Source: a virus. Taken from it: a stretch of 47,146 nt of DNA. The stretch spans positions 1 through 47,146 of the IMG/VR virus record IMGVR_UViG_3300036841_000075; one strand, given 5' to 3'. The position numbers and the translations under genes are program-made. The notes beneath the pieces are model-generated. The model worked only from the letters and a program-made list of their open reading frames with translations, ran no database searches and was not told where the DNA came from. Shown here one piece after another: positions 6,126 through 11,826 of this stretch (its first letter is position 1; the number at the start of each line of letters is the position of its first letter).

Positions 6126-7681
6126 GCGTTCTCCTCTCCCGCCGTCTCGGCGCCTCGTACGACCTGCAGATTCGGCCCCTTGCGCTCCCCGATGGCGAGC
6201 ACGATGGCCTTGTGCCACTGGAGGGCCTCGCCGCTCGCCGGCCAGCCCAGCACGTCCCGGACGACCCGGAACGCGGACCACCCGGCGGCGAGTGCGTTTC
6301 TGACCGCTTCGGACACCGCTTCGGGAGCACTTCGGGCCGCTTCGTGAGCGTCAGAGGTCCACTTCGGGACGGGCCACTGAAGCGGTGCCGAAGCGGTAGG
6401 CGAAGTGATGGGCGAAGCGGTACCCCGGCGGAGGGCCTCGGCCCGCTTCGCTATGTCCCGAATGTCCGAGTCCGAGAGGTAGAACGCCTGGAGCCGGACG
6501 GGTGCGGCTCCCTCGTGCAGCAGGTACCCGACGCCCTTCTCGGTGGCGTCGATGCGATGAGCTGGCGCATCCTTGTCCCACCCGTCGCCGAGGATGATGT
6601 TGACCTGCGTAGGCCGCTGGCACCGCAGCGCCCAGCGGAAGACGAACTTGTTGCGCAGCTTCGGCGGCACGACGTCGTAGCGAGGCTCCTGCGTCGCTGC
6701 GATGGGGATGATGCCGGCCGCACGTCCGAGGCTCGCCAGGCGCGTCGAGCGATCGGAGAAGATCGCACCGCGGGTCGGCGAGAACCGGTCCTCCGGGTCG
6801 TCCTTCGTCTTGTCGTCGGTGAACTCGGCCAGCTCATCACAGAACCACGCCAGCGTCGGGAACTCCTCGGACGGCGCCAGAGCTCGCAGGTTGTTGCGCT
6901 GCATGAAGCGGTACCGCCGCCGCATCTCCTCGAGCAGGTTCGCCAGCACAGCGTTGGCCCGCTCCGTGTCGTCCTCGACGAACTCGGCTGCGCAGCCCCG
7001 CCATGCGTTGAGCTCGACGAGCTTGGCGTCGAACAGGTAGAGCTTCGTGAGCGGGTCGAGCGCAGCGGTGGCGACGAGCATCTGCAGCGCCGTGGACTTC
7101 CCGCCGCCGATCTCCCCGGCGAGCAGAAGGTTGCGCTCCCGCATCGTCAGGTGGACGACCGTCCCGTCCTCGGTGAAGCCGACGGGGATCGGGTCCGTGA
7201 ACACCGTGCGCTGCGCGTGCAGCAGGGGCCACGCTGCCGACTTGCCCGGAGCGACGGTCACCTTCTTCGCTGGGATCGGGTCCGGCAGCGGAGGCATCGG
7301 GATCACTACCTCCGGGTCGTCCACGTCCACCGGGTAGGCCGGCACCGGCTCCATGTGGAACGTGCTCGCCGGGATCTGCGGCACCGGCCGGTGGTTCGGC
7401 TCCACCTCGTACGCACGCACCGGCCGGGAAGGTGCAGCGTCGAGCCCCACCTTCTTCGCTGCGACCTCCCGCATGATCGGCCGGGCGTCCACGGCGGCGA
7501 AGGCGATGGCGGCCCAGATGCACGCCAGTACGAGCGTGAGCAGCGAGCCCAGCACCAGCGTGAGCACGAGGCTGTGGACCACCAGCCACACAGCCACGAA
7601 CACCAGCAGCACCGCGGGGACCGTCAGCGCCACCGGCACGTGCCGAGCGTTCGCCCTGAGCCACTGCATCGCCTTGGTCAT
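6122..7681 (-). CDS. membrane-anchored FtsK/SpoIIIE-type DNA translocase
   Basis: A 519-residue protein. Two membrane helices (about 19-38 and 41-64) precede a linker and a RecA-type motor domain. Walker A is GEIGGGKST at 189-197; Walker B is around LAWFCDELAEF (278-287); an ATQEPRYD segment follows at 329-336. The arrangement matches actinobacterial FtsK/TraB double-stranded DNA pumps. The C-terminal part after residue 420 is a repeat-coded linker, then a small helical region (about 465-500) that may bind DNA. ATG 7681 follows GAGGGAAGGG and overlaps the upstream zinc-ribbon stop. It heads an operon of small membrane proteins. The DNA it moves is unknown. Confidence 0.82.
   Translation of the reverse strand: MTKAMQWLRANARHVPVALTVPAVLLVFVAVWLVVHSLVLTLVLGSLLTLVLACIWAAIAFAAVDARPIMREVAAKKVGLDAAPSRPVRAYEVEPNHRPVPQIPASTFHMEPVPAYPVDVDDPEVVIPMPPLPDPIPAKKVTVAPGKSAAWPLLHAQRTVFTDPIPVGFTEDGTVVHLTMRERNLLLAGEIGGGKSTALQMLVATAALDPLTKLYLFDAKLVELNAWRGCAAEFVEDDTERANAVLANLLEEMRRRYRFMQRNNLRALAPSEEFPTLAWFCDELAEFTDDKTKDDPEDRFSPTRGAIFSDRSTRLASLGRAAGIIPIAATQEPRYDVVPPKLRNKFVFRWALRCQRPTQVNIILGDGWDKDAPAHRIDATEKGVGYLLHEGAAPVRLQAFYLSDSDIRDIAKRAEALRRGTASPITSPTASAPLQWPVPKWTSDAHEAARSAPEAVSEAVRNALAAGWSAFRVVRDVLGWPASGEALQWHKAIVLAIGERKGPNLQVVRGAETAGEENA
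6305..6420. repeat. head-to-head array of CGCTTCGG octamers inside the translocase gene
   Basis: Five units read CRCTTCGG on the plus strand, beginning at 6305, 6317, 6328, 6338 and 6360. Four units in the opposite orientation (YGAAGCGG-like) begin at 6378, 6389, 6401 and 6413. A stray direct unit lies at 6444. Spacings are 10-12 bases or twice that, close to one helical turn. The array encodes the linker and start of the C-terminal region of the FtsK-like protein. Such phased arrays are typical of multi-protein binding sites (iterons, parS or clt loci). Confidence 0.6.
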
Positions 7682-7767
7682 CCGCCCTTCCCTCCACACC
7701 ACGTCTTGTGCTTGCCGTTCTGCCCACCGCACTGCGGGCAGGTTCCGTGCTTGCGGTTCGGGTCCAT
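7678..7767 (-). CDS. zinc-ribbon microprotein leading the translocase operon (29 aa)
   Basis: It reads MDPNRKHGTCPQCGGQNG and has a third cysteine at residue 24: a CxxC-x10-C pattern with many His, Lys and Gly residues. ATG 7767 follows AAAGGGA, and the stop overlaps the translocase start (ATGA at 7678-7681). It is the first gene after the leftward promoter and may act as a leader or regulator. It is too short for ordinary gene calling. Confidence 0.6.
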   Translation of the reverse strand: MDPNRKHGTCPQCGGQNGKHKTWCGGKGG

Positions 7768-7797
7768 CTCGTCCCTTTCGAGTTGCGTGATGGAGAC

Positions 7798-7827
7798 AGC
7801 GTACATCCAAGTTGCAGCAGCTTTCAA
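7798..7827 (-). promoter_or_regulatory. candidate leftward promoter of the translocase/membrane operon
   Basis: On the minus strand TTGAAA (7822-7827) and TACGCT (7798-7803) are spaced by 18 bases, giving a start near 7791 and a leader of about 24 bases with a ribosome site before ATG 7767. It lies back to back with the plus-strand promoter at 7812-7840. Confidence 0.5.
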
Positions 7828-7840
7828 GCCGTGCCATGAT
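7812..7840 (+). promoter_or_regulatory. candidate rightward promoter, probably leaderless
   Basis: TTGCAG (7812-7817) and CATGAT (7835-7840) are spaced by 17 bases. The predicted start falls on or beside GTG 7848, which has no ribosome site, so the RHH gene would be made from a leaderless message, as is common in actinobacteria. It overlaps the opposing promoter, so the two may compete. Confidence 0.45.
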
Positions 7841-7847
7841 CTGACTC

Positions 7848-8096
7848 GTGATCGGGCGGCGAAGACGGAGGCACTGGAAGGGCGTCCGCGTGCTCCTAAG
7901 CGGCCGCGTAACGCCCGAACTCCACGATGAGGTCGTGGCCCGCGCTAAGGAGGCCGAAGTGACGCAGAGCGACTACGTGGCCGCCGTCATGGGCTGGTAC
8001 GTCGAGCAGATCCGTGAAGGTCGACGTGTCGTGTCGCTCGGCAATCAGCCGGACGGATTCGTAGATGAGAGGGAACTGCAGTGGCCCTCCAGCTAG
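7848..8096 (+). CDS. ribbon-helix-helix DNA-binding protein
   Basis: An 82-residue protein with a basic N-terminus (MIGRRRRRHW). It then has a beta strand (VRVLLSGRVT) and two helices (PELHDEVVARAKEAE, QSDYVAAVMGWYVEQI), the Arc/CopG/MetJ fold. It probably binds operators as a dimer. As the first gene after divergent overlapping promoters it is the obvious candidate for regulating itself and the translocase operon. Confidence 0.7.
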   Translation: MIGRRRRRHWKGVRVLLSGRVTPELHDEVVARAKEAEVTQSDYVAAVMGWYVEQIREGRRVVSLGNQPDGFVDERELQWPSS

Positions 8097-8557
8097 ACGG
8101 GCTCGACAAGGTCCGCACCGCTCGCAAGCGGAACCCGGAGGCGGCGCAACGCGCGCAATCGGCGTGGCACCGGAGGTACTTCGCCCGCCACCCGCACGCG
8201 TGCCGGGCCTGCGTCGGCCGCTACGTCCTCGCCTGGCTGCTCTTCTACGTCTTCCGGCACCGGGTCTGGTGGGACTGCGAGCTGAATCACAGGTGCTATC
8301 GGCGCAAGGCCGGGACCGAGCTCGACAAGGACGGCGTGCCGCTGTGCAAGAAGCACCATCCGCGGGCCGACAGATGGCGACGGAGGTGGGAAGGGCCGGA
8401 CGGCAACCAGTACCGCCCGCTCATCACGCTCGCCCGCCTCTGGCTCCTGGGCTACTGGCTCGTCGGCGTGCCCTGCTGGCTGGCCGGTCTGGCGGGGGCC
8501 TACTTCGCCGGCCTGTTCCTCGCCGCACACGTCGCCATCACCGTCACGATTCACTGA
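8081..8557 (+). CDS. Cys/His-rich protein with C-terminal membrane segments
   Basis: A 158-residue protein. GTG 8081 follows GAGAGGGA and overlaps the RHH gene by 16 bases. The first part is basic with a CRAC pair. The middle has CELNHRCYRRKAG and ends LCKKHH, an HNH- or zinc-finger-like pattern. Residues 115-158 contain two hydrophobic helices. A nuclease-like or metal site tied to the membrane is unusual. Family not recognised; an HNH-related origin is only a guess. Confidence 0.6.
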   Translation: MALQLDGLDKVRTARKRNPEAAQRAQSAWHRRYFARHPHACRACVGRYVLAWLLFYVFRHRVWWDCELNHRCYRRKAGTELDKDGVPLCKKHHPRADRWRRRWEGPDGNQYRPLITLARLWLLGYWLVGVPCWLAGLAGAYFAGLFLAAHVAITVTIH

Positions 8558-8567
8558 GGAGGGGACC

Positions 8568-8867
8568 ATGGATGCTTGCTTGCACCCAGCCCGCGAAGGT
8601 ATCGACCCGTTCCCGTCGTGGCGTTGTATGCGCTGTGGCTTCGTATCCGATGGCGCAGAGGAAGAGCACCGGGAGATGTTCCCGGCGGCCGCCGAGGCGA
8701 TCAAGTCGCTTACTGAGACGAACCAGCGGGTCGTCCTGCTGCGCCTCGCTGCGAAGTACAACAACGGCGACGCTCACTTCGATCACAGCCCTGGTGGGTA
8801 TTCGTGGCTCTGCCTGAAGTGCGCCCTTGATGCTTTGGGCCTACCACCTCGCGGCAAGGTCCGATGA
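8568..8867 (+). CDS. hypothetical protein with two CxxC motifs (99 aa)
   Basis: CMRCGF near residue 20 and CLKC near residue 82, with CLHP at the start and several histidines (DAHFDHS), suggest a zinc-binding protein. ATG 8568 has GAGGAGGGG upstream. Its stop overlaps the LuxR-type gene (ATGA). No family recognised. Confidence 0.65.
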   Translation: MDACLHPAREGIDPFPSWRCMRCGFVSDGAEEEHREMFPAAAEAIKSLTETNQRVVLLRLAAKYNNGDAHFDHSPGGYSWLCLKCALDALGLPPRGKVR

Positions 8868-9193
8868 CCGCCGTCCGGCTGGCGGACCGGCCCCCGCTCC
8901 TGACTGAGAGAGAGCAGCGCGTGCTGGCCATGATCGCCGAAGGCCGGGAGGTGCGGGAGATGGCCCGGGAGCTCGCCGTGGCCGAGCGCACCGTCAAGGG
9001 CACCATCTCGATCGTGCTCATGAAGCTGGGGGCCCGCAACCGCCCCCATGCCGTAGCCCTCGGAGTCCGTGCCGGCTACCTCGCCGTCGGGGACCAAACC
9101 TTGATCCTCGCCAAGCACTACACCGAGCAACTGGAGCGGGAGCTGCGCGAGGCCAACGCCAAGATCGCCCGAGCCCGAAAGGATCTGCTGTGA
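8864..9193 (+). CDS. LuxR/GerE-type HTH regulator
   Basis: A 109-residue protein. Residues 13-72 are a LuxR-type helix-turn-helix: LTEREQRVLAMIAEG, then MARELAVAERTVKGTISIV and LGARNRPHAVALG. A C-terminal helical tail (HYTEQLERELREANAKI) may form a coiled coil for dimerisation. There is no receiver or ligand domain, so it resembles small phage and actinobacterial regulators that bind DNA directly. Its targets are probably phage promoters; unproven. Confidence 0.78.
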   Translation: MTAVRLADRPPLLTEREQRVLAMIAEGREVREMARELAVAERTVKGTISIVLMKLGARNRPHAVALGVRAGYLAVGDQTLILAKHYTEQLERELREANAKIARARKDLL

Positions 9194-9279
9194 GCCAGAC
9201 CACTCTCGAACTGCTCGCCAGCTTCATCGGCGTAGTTGTCGTGCGCATGTCCGAACGCGAACGAGAGCGCAAGCAGTGA
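9190..9279 (+). CDS. microprotein (29 aa) with hydrophobic start
   Basis: GTG 9190 overlaps the LuxR-gene stop (GTGA) and its own stop overlaps the next GTG. A hydrophobic stretch (LLASFIGVVVV) is followed by a charged RMSERERERKQ tail, so it may sit in the membrane. It is accepted mainly because of the two exact 4-base overlaps. Confidence 0.45.
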   Translation: MSQTTLELLASFIGVVVVRMSERERERKQ

Positions 9280-9449
9280 AGTGCCCTGACGAGGGATGCG
9301 CCTGCTCTCCATCAGGGCGGGGGATCCTGCTCGAGGAGTTGGAGGCCGACGAGGACGGGCCTTACCTGCTCGAGGTGGCGTACTTCATGGCATGTGGGGC
9401 CGTGCTCTCACCGCAGATGCTGGCAGCCATCAAGAACCAGCAGGCTTGA
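9276..9449 (+). CDS. hypothetical protein (57 aa)
   Basis: It starts VKCPDEGCACSPSGRG, with three cysteines in the first ten residues and one later. The rest is acidic and helical. It overlaps the preceding microprotein by 4 bases. Its last codons overlap, on the opposite strand, the relic of the endolysin end at 9445-9471. Function unknown. Confidence 0.5.
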   Translation: MKCPDEGCACSPSGRGILLEELEADEDGPYLLEVAYFMACGAVLSPQMLAAIKNQQA

Positions 9450-9471
9450 CCGGCTCCAGCGGGAACACGTA
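9445..9471 (-). pseudogene. relic of the endolysin 3' end beyond the homing endonuclease
   Basis: On the minus strand these nine codons read YVFPLEPVK, matching YVYPLEPIK at the end of the endolysin (10085-10111) at 7 of 9 residues and 20 of 27 bases. They start 4 bases past the stop of the homing endonuclease. This looks like the original gene end, pushed aside when the endonuclease arrived with its own version of the last codons. Confidence 0.5.
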
Positions 9472-9475
9472 GGGA

Positions 9476-10069
9476 CTAAGCGCTAGCTCGCTGCTCACGC
9501 TTCCATGCCGTCACTCGATTGATCGTCAACCGACGAGCGCAAAGATCGCTGCACGTCATCCTGTCTCGTCGATAACGGCTTGGGATAGGCCCGTTGCAAA
9601 TCACGCAGGGTCGCTGAGGTCTCTGCTCTCGCTCCCTCGTCGCGTTCGCCTGTCGCGTCTCCCTCGCGCAGGTAAGGCAGTACCGGTGACCGTTGGGACG
9701 GAGCTGACTGTGTTCAGTCGTATACGCGTGACCACGAGGACAATGGGTACGCAGCGCGGCACGAACCTGTCCCCGTTCGTGGACCAACAGATGATGTGTG
9801 ATTTGCTCAAGTCGGCGAGGCGACAGCCAAGGCGAGATCCATACTAGGAATTGGTATGCCTCTTCGCTGAAGAGTTCCCAGCGCGATGAAGCACCGTCGC
9901 TGTTGGATCGAACAGAGCCACCAAGAAGTGACTGCGCTTTCTCAAGAACCCAGCGGTCCTTCTGAATGATGCTGACTCGTAATCCAGCCTTTTGACGACC
10001 GTGGCCAGAAGCAACCGACCCTTCGCCTTCCCACAGCCCAGCAAGCCACGCTAAGTCGGTACGATCCAT
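9476..10069 (-). CDS. LAGLIDADG homing endonuclease
   Basis: A 197-residue protein. Residues 4-17 carry the LAGLIDADG-type motif in the form LAWLAGLWEGEGS. The beta-rich region following it (LRVSIIQKDRWVLEKAQSLL) fits the fold. Residues 105-180 have two Cys/His clusters (CPRGH to CLTC, CVIC to CSDLC) that may be zinc-binding DNA-recognition modules. A single motif suggests a homodimer. It lies directly downstream of the endolysin and would spread itself by cutting endonuclease-free relatives at that site. Fewer C-rich runs and lower GC than its neighbours fit recent arrival. Confidence 0.75.
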   Translation of the reverse strand: MDRTDLAWLAGLWEGEGSVASGHGRQKAGLRVSIIQKDRWVLEKAQSLLGGSVRSNSDGASSRWELFSEEAYQFLVWISPWLSPRRLEQITHHLLVHERGQVRAALRTHCPRGHAYTTEHSQLRPNGHRYCLTCARETRQANATREREQRPQRPCVICNGPIPSRYRRDRMTCSDLCARRLTINRVTAWKREQRASA

Positions 10070-10078
10070 GCATCAATG

Positions 10079-10804
10079 TTACCGCTTAATGGGCTCCAAC
10101 GGATAGACGTAGAGCGCGCCGTCGTCGGCGATGAGGCAGTAGCCGTCGGGGGCGTTCGTGTCGTCGGGCTCGATGCCGACGAACAGGCGGGTCCCCAACC
10201 GCTGCTCCGGCTTGAGCGTGTTGTAGCCGCCGTGATAGGTCGTCTGGTAGGCGAAGACCTCGCCCTTCTCGTTGCACTGCACCGTGCCCTTGCCGATCAG
10301 GCACGCGTGTACGACGTCGCCCGGTGTCCTCGTCACTCCCGCCCCCTCGATCTTGACGGCCCCCGTCCCCGACGGCTTGATGGTCGGCACGTCCTGCGGC
10401 CGGCCCATGAACTCGAAGTGCATCGCATCCTTGCGGCCGGTGTAGTCGCCGCCCCAGGCGAAGCCGTTGTCCTTCCACAACTGAACCATCCAGCGCGGCA
10501 TGTCCGTGGTGAGCGGGGACTTCATGGGGTTCGTCGGAGCGTTGAGGTCCACTGCCAGCCCCCACGAGTGGTTCGACGCCACCGACGTGCCGCGGATGGG
10601 CCGGTTGCAGTAGCCCCAGCACCAGCCCGGCCGGAGCGGGTAGCCACGCCGGATCGTCTCGTCGAGCAACCACCCGACCAGCGGGGCGATGCGCTTGTGG
10701 ACGCCGGCCGGGCACGTCACGCCCTGCACGGTGATCCACGCCATGTCTTTGCGCCGGTCGGTCGGCCACCCGGGACCCCACCCTCGCGCGCTGGCGTCAG
10801 CCAT
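10079..10804 (-). CDS. endolysin, M15 (VanY-type) peptidase
   Basis: A 241-residue protein. Residues 35-135 are a zinc D,D/L,D-carboxypeptidase-like domain: SNHSWGLAVDLN with His79 and Asp86, then AMHFEF with His129 as third ligand. The C-terminal 95 residues contain a possible wall-binding domain (GYCLIADDGALYVYPLEP). It would cut peptidoglycan cross-bridges for lysis. It ends at TAA 10079, ten bases before the homing endonuclease, and a second divergent copy of its last nine codons lies beyond that gene. ATG 10804 overlaps the upstream gene by 8 bases. Confidence 0.82.
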   Translation of the reverse strand: MADASARGWGPGWPTDRRKDMAWITVQGVTCPAGVHKRIAPLVGWLLDETIRRGYPLRPGWCWGYCNRPIRGTSVASNHSWGLAVDLNAPTNPMKSPLTTDMPRWMVQLWKDNGFAWGGDYTGRKDAMHFEFMGRPQDVPTIKPSGTGAVKIEGAGVTRTPGDVVHACLIGKGTVQCNEKGEVFAYQTTYHGGYNTLKPEQRLGTRLFVGIEPDDTNAPDGYCLIADDGALYVYPLEPIKR

Positions 10805-10991
10805 CGGCGCGGCCCTCGAGCCAGGCGTTGTGAACCTCGACGACGTGGGCGGCCACGGTGGGGGAGTCCATCGTCCCGATCAGCACGTCGTCGTCGGTGG
10901 GGGCCTCGCCGGACCGGGCCCAGAGCGTCCGGCCGGTGTGCCGGCCCACGCGCCACATCCGGTGCAGCACGGCCGGGGGCTTGTCGCTCAC
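10797..10991 (-). CDS. hypothetical protein (64 aa)
   Basis: It starts MSDKPPAVLHRMWRVG, with a mixed charged N-terminal half and a helical C-terminal half (HVVEVHNAWLEG). It overlaps the genes on both sides (4 bases upstream, 8 downstream). It is located between tail and lysis genes, so it may be a tail-tip or lysis accessory protein. No family recognised. Confidence 0.55.
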   Translation of the reverse strand: MSDKPPAVLHRMWRVGRHTGRTLWARSGEAPTDDDVLIGTMDSPTVAAHVVEVHNAWLEGRADG

Positions 10992-11122
10992 CGCTGGAGC
11001 TCCCGGCGCAGGATCATCGTCTCCCGCAGGATGCGCAGCCGCTCGGCCTCCGCAGCCACGGCCGCCGGAGACAGGTCCGCAGCTTCCGCCCCCGCCTCGC
11101 TGTCCTCCCGCTCGTCGTTCAC
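10988..11122 (-). CDS. small helical protein (44 aa)
   Basis: GTG 11122 overlaps the stop of the fibre gene (GTGA). An acidic start (VNDEREDSEAGAEAADLS) is followed by an amphipathic helix rich in Ala, Glu and Arg. This is compatible with a chaperone-like or linker role next to the fibre gene. Function unknown. Confidence 0.5.
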   Translation of the reverse strand: MNDEREDSEAGAEAADLSPAAVAAEAERLRILRETMILRRELQR

Positions 11123-11826
11123 GCCACCTCCACGGTCCCGTTCAAGGTCAGCACGTCTCCGTTGGCCCAGGTGAACGGGACCGTGGGCCCGATGCCAAGG
11201 CTCGCATTGGAGAAGACGAACAGAGAGGTCGTCGAAGCCGGAGACGTCACGACGGTGTAGACCGTCGCTACCGACGAGTCGTACGCCAGCCCGTAGGCAA
11301 GACTGAAGGTGGCCGAGCTGGTGAGCGTGGCCGGCAGCGAGAGCGTCCACACACCTGTCCCGAACGTCGTGGTGCTTCCCATCGTAAGGACGATGCGGAA
11401 ATGCATCAGCTTGCCGAGGATGAACGAAGCACCAGCCCGCGTCCCATTGCCGATGGTGGGGGCCGTCCCCGTCGCCCCCCACGTCGGCGTATACGTCGTC
11501 CACGTCATTGCCTGCCACCGCACGCCGGCCGCCTGTGTGGAGTCCGCTACGAGATGCGCTGCGTCGGCCCCCACTGCCACGCGAGCCGGCGTGTTGTCGG
11601 CCGAGGCGGCGATCAGGTCCCCCTTCGCGTCGAGCAGACTCTCGAGCAGGTAGCCCGCGTGCGGATCCGCCGCTGCGACGTGGGAAGCCAGCAGGATCCC
11701 CGGCGCATCCGCCCTCGCGCTCCGCGCGTCGGCCCCCGTTCCCCCGAGCTGGTGCCGCTGCGCCAGCGCGGAGCCAGACGCCACATCGGCCCCGTCGTAG
11801 CCCCGCCGGAAGACGGGGACCGTCAC
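11119..11826 (-). CDS. tail fibre or spike protein
   Basis: A 235-residue protein. Residues 50-100 carry the motif common in phage receptor proteins: LLDAKGDLIAASADNTPAR, then VAVGADAAHLVADST and GVRW. The remaining 130 residues are serine/threonine/glycine-rich beta structure (TYTPTWGATG, LTLNGTVEVA) typical of a receptor-binding tip. It probably trimerises at the distal tail. ATG 11826 overlaps the stop of the propeller protein. Confidence 0.72.
   Translation of the reverse strand: MTVPVFRRGYDGADVASGSALAQRHQLGGTGADARSARADAPGILLASHVAAADPHAGYLLESLLDAKGDLIAASADNTPARVAVGADAAHLVADSTQAAGVRWQAMTWTTYTPTWGATGTAPTIGNGTRAGASFILGKLMHFRIVLTMGSTTTFGTGVWTLSLPATLTSSATFSLAYGLAYDSSVATVYTVVTSPASTTSLFVFSNASLGIGPTVPFTWANGDVLTLNGTVEVA

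Noticed and set aside
6263-6270. A GACCCGGA octamer like the recognition repeat of Streptomyces TraB proteins
   Set aside because: A single copy in a GC-rich gene is expected by chance; the phased CRCTTCGG array nearby is the real repeat.
6212-7930. A 572-codon plus-strand frame opposite the FtsK-like gene
   Set aside because: The minus strand carries Walker motifs and membrane helices; the plus frame is Arg/Leu-rich shadow translation that also runs through the divergent promoter.
9445-10078. Group I intron carrying the homing endonuclease
   Set aside because: Only 9 bases separate the endolysin stop from the endonuclease start and 4 bases separate its stop from the relic, leaving no room for an intron core; the endolysin frame also ends normally.
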